DNA of 64,000 nt from CAVSWT01 sp963782985 (GTDB lineage Bacteria > Bacteroidota > Ignavibacteria > Ignavibacteriales > Ignavibacteriaceae), in assembly GCA_963782985.1 (NCBI GenBank), contig CAWALU010000006.1, positions 1 through 64,000 of the forward strand, in the 5' to 3' direction. A program made the translations under genes and the position numbers. Positions 1-6,211 of the stretch are shown here, one piece after another. The notes below the pieces were generated by a model that worked only from the letters and a program-made list of their open reading frames with translations, was not told where the DNA came from and made no database searches. The stretch's first letter is position 1. Each line of letters starts with the position of its first letter.

Positions 1-154
1 GAACAACAATGCCGCTTTAATTAGTAAAATTTATAATTAAAAATATTTTTAATAACTGAACGATGTTGCACAAAAAACTAAGCACGGAAGACAAACACCA
101 AAACCCAAAATTGCCGAGAGCGAAATCGCTGTCGCCTTAAGCGGTGGGTTATAT
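1..154 (-). other. attC recombination site of cassette 6 (partial, runs off the left edge)
   Basis: The first 154 bases closely match the inner part and right arm of the sites at 3497-3685 and 4366-4553, including the AGCGAAATCGCT mini-palindrome. The outer core GTTATAT lies at 148-154. Its 10-base core GTTATATTGC is repeated inverted at the start of the same cassette (811-820 region). The left arm with the inner core is outside the window. Confidence 0.85.
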
Positions 155-171
155 TGCGTTTTATATTACTA

Positions 172-220
172 TTGAATCTATCAGAATAATGATATAATAT
201 TGACTTAACTTTTAAAGGAA
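172..220 (+). promoter_or_regulatory. Candidate promoter and ribosome binding site of the cassette 6 toxin-antitoxin pair
   Basis: A TATAAT hexamer lies at 193-198, with TTGAAT at 172-177 as a weak -35 candidate 15 bp upstream, a short spacing. AAAGGAA at 214-220 sits 6 bases before the ATG at 227. An own promoter would be needed because these genes run against the cassette direction and cannot be read from the integron side. The assignment rests on motif spacing only. Confidence 0.45.
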
Positions 221-226
221 TATAAT

Positions 227-499
227 ATGCCAATAATTAAACCTATTTCTGATTTGAGAAATAAATCAAATGAAATATCCGAACTCGCAAATAATTCTAA
301 TGAGCCTATATTTATTACGAAAAATGGAGAAGGCGATTTAGTTGTAATGTCTATGGCGCATTATTCAAAGCTTCAATTAAAACTTGATTTGCTTAGCAAA
401 TTATCTGTTGCCCAAAAACAAAAATCTGACGGCGATAAAGGTAAAACATTAAAACAAGTAATGACCAACATTAGAGAAGCAATAAATGCCAACAAATAA
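227..499 (+). CDS. Phd/YefM-type antitoxin (cassette 6)
   Basis: This 90-residue protein resembles the Phd/YefM antitoxin family. The N-terminal part (residues 5-55) contains the typical pattern IKPISDLRNKSNEI, then EPIFITKNGEGDLVVMS, which in the family forms the DNA-binding dimer. The C-terminal tail (residues 60-90) is charged and would wrap the toxin. It overlaps the toxin gene by 14 bases, so the two are probably translationally coupled. An AAAGGAA element precedes the ATG. The pair runs opposite to the cassette direction. By family knowledge it would neutralise the toxin and repress its own promoter. Confidence 0.85.
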   Translation: MPIIKPISDLRNKSNEISELANNSNEPIFITKNGEGDLVVMSMAHYSKLQLKLDLLSKLSVAQKQKSDGDKGKTLKQVMTNIREAINANK

Positions 500-794
500 A
501 TATCAAGTTCGACTTCTTAATATAGCGGAGGAAGACTTTACTGAAATTATATCTTTTATCGCAGCGGATAATCCAACTGCAGCAGATTCAATGGCAAACA
601 ATATTGAAAAAAACTTAGAACTATTATCAGCCAATCCCAAACTCGGAAGAATCCCAAGGGAAGAAGAAATACGAAATCTTGGTTATAGATATTTAATAGT
701 TCAGAATTATCTTATTTTTTATACAATAGAAGAAAGAACAATTTTTATTCACAGAATTCTTCATGGTGCTCGAAACTATAAAACTCTACTCTAA
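486..794 (+). CDS. RelE/ParE-family toxin (cassette 6)
   Basis: This 102-residue protein has the compact ParE/RelE toxin layout: an N-terminal strand (QVRLLNIAEEDFTEI), two helices with the family pattern NPTAADSMANNIEKNLELL, the LSANPKLGRIP turn, and C-terminal strands ending YLIFYTIEERTIFIHRILHGARN. The HRILHGAR ending is characteristic of ParE-like toxins. Such toxins act on ribosome-bound mRNA (RelE) or DNA gyrase (ParE); the sequence alone does not say which. It overlaps the antitoxin start-to-stop by 14 bases and ends about 20 bases before the next attC core. Confidence 0.86.
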   Translation: MPTNKYQVRLLNIAEEDFTEIISFIAADNPTAADSMANNIEKNLELLSANPKLGRIPREEEIRNLGYRYLIVQNYLIFYTIEERTIFIHRILHGARNYKTLL

Positions 795-814
795 TTATTT
801 ACCATCCATAAGCA

Positions 815-1003
815 ATATAACGATGTTGCGGTTAAGCTGCTGCCCATAACAAGAATGTAGCACTGAAAAACCCAAGCCGATAATTATAAAAAACTTTTTT
901 AGTAGAACTACTTTGAACGAGAAACTATAAACGGAACGACAAACCCAAAAACCCAAAAATTGCCAAGAGCGAAATCGCTGTCGCCTTGAGCCGCGGGTTA
1001 GGG
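815..1003 (-). other. attC recombination site of cassette 5
   Basis: The site is bounded by the core GTTATAT (minus strand, 821 to 815) and GTTAGGG (plus strand, 997-1003). The right inner arm GCCTTGAGCCGC at 984-995 would pair with a less perfect left arm around 828-840. The inner region shares the AGCGAAATCGCT mini-palindrome with the sites at 1, 3497 and 4366. The core GTTAGGGCACA at its right end is repeated inverted at the other end of cassette 5 near 1691-1701. Confidence 0.88.
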
Positions 1004-1024
1004 CACATGTTAAACTATGGCTTG

Positions 1025-1309
1025 CTATCTTATATTTAATTGAAGCTTTTTCCCAATTGCTTCAAGATAGTTTTTTAATGTGGATATTCTTATATCTTCG
1101 GAATGGTTTTCTATCCTGGATATTGCAGATTTTTTTGTTTTCAATTTCCGGGCAAGTTCTTCTTGTGTTATACCAGCTTCTTCTCTTGCTTTTCGTAATG
1201 CTACGCCTATCTTGAAGTTCTCGTAACCTGCTTCAAAATCTTTTGCAAACTTTTTGCTTTTTGCTTTTCTATTTTCAATATATATTTCTAAATCATCCAT
1301 TACTTTCAC
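1025..1309 (-). CDS. XRE-family HTH antitoxin (HigA/type II, cassette 5)
   Basis: This 94-residue protein carries a helix-turn-helix in residues 35-90 (VALRKAREEAGITQEELARKL, then KSAISRIENH), the usual XRE/Cro fold. The lysine-rich N-terminal third (residues 1-30) is probably toxin-contacting. The toxin gene lies directly upstream and overlaps by 17 bases, the toxin-first order of HigBA-type modules. By family knowledge it blocks the toxin and represses the shared promoter. The gene ends about 22 bases before the cassette attC, so the cassette contains almost nothing else. Confidence 0.87.
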   Translation of the reverse strand: MKVMDDLEIYIENRKAKSKKFAKDFEAGYENFKIGVALRKAREEAGITQEELARKLKTKKSAISRIENHSEDIRISTLKNYLEAIGKKLQLNIR

Positions 1310-1646
1310 TCCTACTTAAATATTCTTTCATTCTTTGTTCTGCAAGTTTAATTTCTTTTTGAGGTGTCTTTTGAGTTTTCTTTTGAAATCCATTGGTTAA
1401 CACAATAAAATTATCTTCTTGAAAAAATCCCAATATTCTTAAAGCATTACTCCCAATTTGAACTCTAATTTCCCACAAATTAGTTGTAACTAATTTTTTA
1501 AAGTACTCTTTGGGAACAAAATCTAAATCCCTAATTACTCTTAAAACCCATGCTACTTTCTTGGCTTGCTTATCAGTTAATGTATTCATAAACTCTTCTA
1601 CAGGAGAATCACCTCTTGAATTCTTATAAAAAATTATTTTCTTCAT
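1293..1646 (-). CDS. HigB/RelE-like toxin, phage Gp49 family (cassette 5)
   Basis: This 117-residue protein matches the Gp49/HigB-like toxin family: N-terminal IIFYKNSRGDSPVEEFMNTL, a helical KQAKKVAWVLRVIRDL, then LWEIRVQIGSNALRILGFF and a C-terminal FIVLTNGFQKKTQKTPQKEI. The KKTQKTP segment is the usual conserved basic loop. Members are ribosome-dependent mRNA endonucleases, which is inferred here from family membership. It is the first gene of cassette 5 and lies about 50 bases inside the cassette boundary at 1700. The antitoxin follows with a 17-base overlap. Confidence 0.88.
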   Translation of the reverse strand: MKKIIFYKNSRGDSPVEEFMNTLTDKQAKKVAWVLRVIRDLDFVPKEYFKKLVTTNLWEIRVQIGSNALRILGFFQEDNFIVLTNGFQKKTQKTPQKEIKLAEQRMKEYLSRSESNG

Positions 1647-1694
1647 AGGACAAAGTTAACATTATTGTGAACTTTTGCAAACTTGATTTTTGTG

Positions 1695-1881
1695 CCCTAA
1701 CGGAGTTGCTGCTAACCCGCCGCCCATAATTTGAGCGCCGAGCAGAACCCGTATTTGTTAAATTACAAAAACTGTTAATTAATAAAAGAACTTTAAACGT
1801 GATACTAACTTTTTAGTACCAACCCGAAAACAACGAATCTGCCGTATGCACGGAGCGGTCGGGTTGAGTAGCGGGTTATGC
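1695..1881 (-). other. attC recombination site of cassette 4
   Basis: The cores are GTTAGGG (minus strand, 1701 to 1695) and GTTATGC (plus strand, 1875-1881). The inner arms GCTGCTAACCCG (1708-1719) and CGGGTTGAGTAGC pair with one mismatch and one extra base in the right arm, the asymmetry that fixes attC orientation. The loop sequence differs from the other sites although the length (187 bp) is the same. Its right core GTTATGCG is repeated inverted at the start of cassette 4 near 3496-3503. Confidence 0.87.
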
Positions 1882-2030
1882 GTTTATATACTTTTTAGAT
1901 AAATTGATTTCTTTTTAAATTAGTTACAAAAATATTTTTAATTAAACAAAGTTTAGTTCAATTGACATAACTATATAATAAAGTGACTAATATTTTCATC
2001 TAGTACCAAAATGGACTTTATTTGCGCTTA

Positions 2031-3440
2031 TTAAAATTTATAATCAACGCTAATTGCAATTAAATATGAAGCCCATTGTATTGAATTATTTAAGCTAATA
2101 TTAATATTTTTTGATGCTTCAAATATCATAGACAGATTTGGACTGATATTCATCTTACTATCATTAAACGCAAAATTCAAATACTCAATAGATTCTATTG
2201 TTTGTTGATCATTTTCTTCTCGAACCGATTGCTTCTGAATTTGATAATCATACTTCAGAAATCTTGCCGCTAAATCTACTCCTAATTCAAAATAAATATT
2301 TTTATTAAGATATAATACTGGAGTTACTACTTTGATAAAAGCTTGGTGATTACTGTTTTGCACAGCACCGGCATCTTTATATACATATACTTGTTTTATG
2401 TTACTACTTACATAATTATATGGGAAAGAGTAAAAAGTCTTATCTTTATTATCGTCGTCATATTTTGCTAATATAAGAGTATAACCTATTTTTACTTTTA
2501 TATAAGAAAATAATTCTAATTCAGGTTTTATTGCAAATTGATAACCCAAATAAGCACTAAAAATAGGATTATAACTTAAGGTAACTGGGAAATCAAATGA
2601 AATAGGGTTATTGAACGTCGGAATTGGCTTATCTCTAAAAAGGTATGTTTTTTTTATTTGAGGAAATGAAGTGGGAAACCCATTAATGGCTAGGCCAACC
2701 AAAAAAGTATTTCTAGTAAAAAAAGATTTGTCAAATGTTTGGATACTCAACTCAGATGCTGCATAATTTGTATGGAACCCATATTTGTTAGATTCATAAT
2801 TACTCGTCAAAAACCAAAATTTTATATCTTTTTCAATTTTTTCAATCTTTTGATCAAAATCAAAATTATTGAAGTTTTTATACTCATTATTTAAAATAGA
2901 AACCGTATTATCAATCAAATTTTTATTAATTTGAAAATAATCTTTTGTGTCATCGTAACTTGATTTCTGTTTTGAAAAAAACAAATAGTTAAAGAACTCT
3001 TGTAAATTATCATCTTTCTCTAAATGAATAATTTCTTTAGTATTCTCTTTTGGTTTTTCGATTATATCATCATAATATTCAGACATTGCGTTTCTTTTCA
3101 ATTTTAGATCCGTTATTTCTGCTATATTCTGAATTTGTTTTTTAGCCCAGGAGGACCTTTCATTCAAATATTGAATCCTATAATATCTTAATTGATTTAA
3201 ATAATTTGAATCGGGATTAGTTATTCCATCGATATAAAAACTTTTTAGATTTTCAATATAATAGTAGATTAAATTTGGATGAATATTTGCGTTATAACTG
3301 AGATTACTTTCAATGGTGTTTCTGAATTCAACACTCTGCATTAATTTTTGAGGAATAAAATCTTCGTAATAATTAATTAATTTTTGTGCATTTAAAGTTT
3401 GTAATACTATAAAAAAGAAAAAAACCACAATTAACTTCAT
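2031..3440 (-). CDS. Secreted/outer-membrane protein of unknown function (cassette 4)
   Basis: I do not recognise this 469-residue protein. It starts with a clear signal peptide (MKLIVVFFFFIVLQTLNAQ). Residues about 20-215 are rich in Asn, Tyr, Lys and Glu and look mostly helical, including a charged stretch (KIEKIEKDIKFW). From about residue 225 to the end the pattern changes to alternating polar/hydrophobic strands with Tyr/Phe-rich ends, and it finishes YLIAISVDYKF, as expected for an outer-membrane barrel. It is unusually long for a single cassette gene (cassette 1802 bp). It ends about 150 bases before its attC core. A barrel with a periplasmic helical domain is inference. Confidence 0.75.
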   Translation of the reverse strand: MKLIVVFFFFIVLQTLNAQKLINYYEDFIPQKLMQSVEFRNTIESNLSYNANIHPNLIYYYIENLKSFYIDGITNPDSNYLNQLRYYRIQYLNERSSWAKKQIQNIAEITDLKLKRNAMSEYYDDIIEKPKENTKEIIHLEKDDNLQEFFNYLFFSKQKSSYDDTKDYFQINKNLIDNTVSILNNEYKNFNNFDFDQKIEKIEKDIKFWFLTSNYESNKYGFHTNYAASELSIQTFDKSFFTRNTFLVGLAINGFPTSFPQIKKTYLFRDKPIPTFNNPISFDFPVTLSYNPIFSAYLGYQFAIKPELELFSYIKVKIGYTLILAKYDDDNKDKTFYSFPYNYVSSNIKQVYVYKDAGAVQNSNHQAFIKVVTPVLYLNKNIYFELGVDLAARFLKYDYQIQKQSVREENDQQTIESIEYLNFAFNDSKMNISPNLSMIFEASKNINISLNNSIQWASYLIAISVDYKF

Positions 3441-3496
3441 TTAAATATCCTTGATTTAGCTTAATTAAAAAATATTAACTAATAATTTATCACAGC

Positions 3497-3685
3497 GCAT
3501 AACGGCGTTGCGGCTAAGGCGCAGCCCAGAACAACAAAGCCGAATTTAATTAGTAAATTTTATAATTAAAAAAATCTTTCATAACTGAACAACGTTGAAC
3601 AAGAAACTAAACACGGAAAGACAAACCCGAAAACCCCAAAATTGCCGGGAGCGAAATCGCTGTCGCCTTGAGCCGCGGGTTATAC
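3497..3685 (-). other. attC recombination site of cassette 3
   Basis: The cores are GTTATGC (minus strand, 3503 to 3497) and GTTATAC (plus strand, 3679-3685). The inner arms GCGGCTAAGGC (3510-3520) and GCCTTGAGCCGC (3666-3677) pair perfectly apart from one extra base in the right arm. Read on the minus strand the extra base is in the left arm, as in canonical attC sites. The core GTTATACAGCA is repeated inverted at the start of cassette 3 near 4361-4372. Confidence 0.92.
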
Positions 3686-3692
3686 AGCAAAT

Positions 3693-4340
3693 CTATAAAA
3701 TTATACCTATTCTTAAATCGAAGGAATTGGATTTAATCTTTAGGTTTTGATTTTCATATAACTCATTAAAGTCTGCATCGTATAAAAATTCTGCTAAAAA
3801 ACTGAATGTTGATAAATTTATTTCTGTTCCAATTCCTACTTTGAGGCCAAATCTATTTTTATTAAAATTTTCTTCAACTACATTAAGCGAACCTATCGAA
3901 TTTGATTTATTAATTTCAAAATCGATTTTGGGCCCTAATAAAATATAGGGAGTGAAAAGTCCAGTATTAATTCTAAGTTTTCCGAGAGCAGATATATTTA
4001 TGTAGCTAACTTTTGTATCCCAAGTAATAAATTCGCCGGTTCCGTCAGGTTGTGAGTTGGTTGTAACAGGAATATCTTTTTTCATTCCTTTTTGTAAATA
4101 ATTTACTTCAGTAACAATGCTTATAAATGGAACATTTAATAATTCAGTGAATATTCCGAAATTTATTCCAGCTCTGCTATCTGAATCAAAACTTAAACCT
4201 GATAGACCGGAGGAATTTGAATATTCCCAATCTTGATTTGAAATTGTTGTTCCAACTTTTAATCCATATCCTCTAATGATTTGTGCTTGAGAAGTGGAAA
4301 CAAACATTATTAGTGCAAAAATAAAACATACTTTCTTCAT
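3693..4340 (-). CDS. Outer-membrane beta-barrel protein, porin-like (cassette 3)
   Basis: This 215-residue protein has a signal peptide (MKKVCFIFALIMFVSTSQAQ) followed by a small barrel of the OmpA/OMP_b-brl type. Typical features are YGLKVGTTIS at the mature N-terminus, AGINFGIFTELL, VTEVNYLQKGMK, GPKIDFEI, FGLKVGIGTEINLS and the end SFDLRIGIIL. Members are common in Bacteroidota, usually with unknown function. It fills cassette 3, with the ATG about 30 bases inside the cassette boundary and the stop 8 bases before the attC core at 3679-3685. Confidence 0.84.
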   Translation of the reverse strand: MKKVCFIFALIMFVSTSQAQIIRGYGLKVGTTISNQDWEYSNSSGLSGLSFDSDSRAGINFGIFTELLNVPFISIVTEVNYLQKGMKKDIPVTTNSQPDGTGEFITWDTKVSYINISALGKLRINTGLFTPYILLGPKIDFEINKSNSIGSLNVVEENFNKNRFGLKVGIGTEINLSTFSFLAEFLYDADFNELYENQNLKIKSNSFDLRIGIIL

Positions 4341-4365
4341 ATTCTTTTCCCTTTATTTTACTGCT

Positions 4366-4553
4366 GTATAACGGCTTTGCGGCTAAGGCGCAGCCCAGAA
4401 CAACAATGCCGATTTAATTAGTAAATTTTATAATTAAAAAAATCTTTCATAACAGAACAACGTTGAACAAGAAACTAAACACGGAACGACAAACCCAAAA
4501 ACCCCAAAATTGCCAAGAGCGAAATCGCTGTCGCCTTGAGCCGCGGGTTATAT
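4366..4553 (-). other. attC recombination site of cassette 2
   Basis: The cores are GTTATAC (minus strand, 4372 to 4366) and GTTATAT (plus strand, 4547-4553). The inner arms GCGGCTAAGGC (4379-4389) and GCCTTGAGCCGC (4534-4545) are identical to those of the site at 3497-3685. The 11-base core GTTATATGGCT is repeated inverted at the start of cassette 2 near 5280-5290. Much of the loop is also nearly identical to the neighbouring site. Confidence 0.92.
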
Positions 4554-4703
4554 GGCTTCATTATAATTCTTAAAAACTCGATTTAGAAATTTTACGATCC
4601 AATTTTTTTCATCTTCTGAACCATATTCGAAAAAGTTAATATATGTCTTAATATAATCTATAATGGGAGATTTAACTCCAGAATATTTAGTTGTGAAAGC
4701 AAT
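4548..4703 (-). pseudogene. C-terminal coding remnant in cassette 2
   Basis: A clean reading frame runs from ATT at 4703 to TAA at 4548-4550 without a usable start. It encodes IAFTTKYSGVKSPIIDYIK followed by a charged, aromatic-rich tail. A TAG lies just upstream in frame. The stop codon falls inside the attC core, a position often used by cassette genes. It is probably the end of a gene that began at 5258 and was broken by several mutations, but the segments between are too altered to prove continuity. Confidence 0.4.
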
Positions 4704-4836
4704 CTAACATTTGTAGACTTTAAGAAAGTATTTCCATTTTCTGAAAGTTATCCAACTCTATTGAACTTAATATCTTTCCAATTGATTGAATAACTATTTA
4801 CTTATTTATAAGACGATTTTTATAAATAATCTTAAA

Positions 4837-5148
4837 TTATTCATTCCCACAGACAATAACGTGGTCTTCAAAAAATGAGTTTATTAAACCTATAAGTAAG
4901 TTAATATAGATATACCATAGTGGAAGTGAGAATAAGGCAACGTAAAAATATTTCTTCAGGGAATTATAAGTAAATGAGAAGAAAAATGTGAAAAACAGTA
5001 TCATAATCATAATTGGCCATGTATCTGAGAAAGTAATCTTTTTGCTGATAAAGATATTTCCAACTTTTCTATTATTTAATTTATTAATGAAATATTTGAA
5101 TCTAAGGTGGCAAAAATTTTTCGGATAGTTCAAACATATTGAAATCAT
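4837..5148 (-). CDS. Membrane protein fragment (cassette 2)
   Basis: This 103-residue frame has two hydrophobic segments (WPIMIMILFFTFFFSF, about residues 44-60, and YVALFSLPLWYIYINLLIGL, about 69-88). Its ATG overlaps the stop of the zinc-ribbon frame upstream (ATGA arrangement). In a recurrent bacterial family a CPxC/CxxC zinc ribbon is followed by two membrane helices and a C-terminal soluble part in one chain. This frame therefore looks like the middle of such a protein, separated by frameshifts, though true translational coupling is possible. Function unknown. Confidence 0.5.
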   Translation of the reverse strand: MISICLNYPKNFCHLRFKYFINKLNNRKVGNIFISKKITFSDTWPIMIMILFFTFFFSFTYNSLKKYFYVALFSLPLWYIYINLLIGLINSFFEDHVIVCGNE

Positions 5149-5258
5149 TCATCTAATCTAAAAATATAATTACAATAGCAACATTTAGCTATTTCAGTAT
5201 AAAAGTTTAATGATTCTTTCGAAATAGTACTTTCACAATGTGGACAAATAATATTCAT
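5145..5258 (-). CDS. Small zinc-ribbon ORF, probable N-terminus of the cassette 2 protein
   Basis: A 37-residue frame begins at ATG 5258, about 30 bases inside cassette 2. It contains CPHC near the start and CCYC near the end, spaced as in a zinc ribbon, and ends IFRLDE. The stop TGA overlaps the ATG of the membrane frame by 3 bases. I read it as the first domain of one original gene with the membrane part. No frameshift point is proven. Confidence 0.45.
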   Translation of the reverse strand: MNIICPHCESTISKESLNFYTEIAKCCYCNYIFRLDE

Positions 5259-5283
5259 AATACAATATCATTTTTATTTAGCC

Positions 5284-5472
5284 ATATAACGACATTGTGC
5301 TTAACCCGCAGCCCAAAGCAAGACTGCCGGATAAAAGTACAAAGCCAAAGATTTAGAAAATAATTTATTAATTAACATAACAGGGACAAGAAAGATGAAA
5401 CGAAACGACAAACTTAAAAGCATTGAAAAAGCCGAAGGCGAAAATGCTGTCGGGTTGAAGCACGGGTTAGGT
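5284..5472 (-). other. attC recombination site of cassette 1
   Basis: The cores are GTTATAT (minus strand, 5290 to 5284) and GTTAGGT (plus strand, 5466-5472). The inner arms GTGCTTAACCCG (5297-5308) and CGGGTTGAAGCAC pair with a single extra base in the right arm. The loop differs from most other sites in the array, but the length is again 189 bp. The core GTTAGGTGC is repeated inverted at the attI junction (6023-6031), defining the ends of the first cassette. Confidence 0.9.
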
Positions 5473-5659
5473 GCGTTTTATAAATTTACTATCTCTACAA
5501 GAAACCTCTGAGTTTGAAATATTAGCTAAGAATTATGAAGAAGCAATAAATAAGATTAAAGATGAACTTAAAATACCTTCAGAATTTGCAAATGAATGCT
5601 TCTTACACAAAGTAACTATTGTTGATACTTCAACGTTTCTTCAGGAAGTGGTAAAATGA
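5471..5659 (+). CDS. Doubtful small ORF in cassette 1
   Basis: A 62-residue frame starts at a GTG that directly follows a stop codon inside the attC core. It reads against the cassette direction and overlaps the end of the main cassette gene by 44 bases. The translation is protein-like (EILAKNYEEAINKIKDELKI looks helical), and the stretch 5473-5615 would otherwise be empty. The GTG start inside the attC core and lack of a ribosome site argue against it. Confidence 0.22.
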   Translation: MRFINLLSLQETSEFEILAKNYEEAINKIKDELKIPSEFANECFLHKVTIVDTSTFLQEVVK

Positions 5660-5990
5660 CTGGAACAGAAAACCTTAATTTATTCAATTGGCTATTTGAT
5701 GTTTCTGAACCAATTTGTCCACCAAGTCCAATAGCTGCAATAAAAATTCCAGCCCCGGCTTTATCTTTTGTTGAATCTTGTGTTGTTACGGAAATATCAA
5801 AATCAACCGATATTATTGGAGTTGTATGATGATAACCAATAATTGCTTGATGATTTGGAATCTCTTTGTCACTCATTCTAAGTTTATGTGGAGCTATCAA
5901 TCCATTCATATCCTTAGTTTGAGATTGAGCTTGTTTGACACCTTCAAATATTTGTTGAATGGATTGAGAAATAAAATCTTTGAGTTCCAT
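5616..5990 (-). CDS. Uncharacterised cassette protein (cassette 1)
   Basis: This 124-residue protein is not firmly recognised. It has an N-terminal helix (residues 1-30, FISQSIQQIFEGVKQAQSQ), a middle segment with IIGYHHTTPIISVDFDISV, a Gly/Ala-rich stretch (AGAGIFIAAIGLGGQIGSE) and a strand-like end (LRFSVPVILPLP). The order helix, VxFDxxVT strand, glycine-rich turn and final VPxxLP strand recalls small trypsin-co-occurring (Trypco2-like) domains, a weak resemblance only. As the first cassette after attI it is best placed to be expressed from the integron side. No signal peptide or membrane segment is seen. Confidence 0.7.
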   Translation of the reverse strand: MELKDFISQSIQQIFEGVKQAQSQTKDMNGLIAPHKLRMSDKEIPNHQAIIGYHHTTPIISVDFDISVTTQDSTKDKAGAGIFIAAIGLGGQIGSETSNSQLNKLRFSVPVILPLPEETLKYQQ

Positions 5991-6024
5991 AAATTACCCT
6001 TTGCTTTTTACAAAATGATTAAGC

Positions 6025-6211
6025 ACCTAACTATTAATTATACTGAATTAGACTTGTTGTTTATGGTTGTTATACAAGAATTAAATTCTCATATATCAAC
6101 TTGATCAAAATAACTATACTTATCATAACTTTCTATATATAAATATCTTAAAGCATTTACTATATTTTAAAAATATCTCCCAAAAATTAAAATTGTTCTC
6201 TTATGTATTAT
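6025..6211 (-). other. Candidate attI region at the 3' side of the integrase
   Basis: The sequence GTTAGGTGC on the minus strand (6031 to 6023) is the left boundary of cassette 1 and must mark the attI crossover point, because it matches the core of the cassette 1 attC. Unlike the attC sites it has no paired arms. The remaining AT-rich 180 bases separate it from the integrase stop codon at 6212. The extent of attI beyond the crossover is not defined by sequence alone. Confidence 0.7.

Noticed and set aside
1..5472. Regularly spaced similar sequences suggesting a CRISPR-like or simple repeat array
   Set aside because: The units are 188 bp with paired arms and GTTA cores, and the spacing is filled by genes of varied size. 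They are attC sites.
5778..6104. 108-codon frame opposite the cassette 1 gene
   Set aside because: It is almost entirely antisense to a better gene, crosses the attI junction and has no protein family features.
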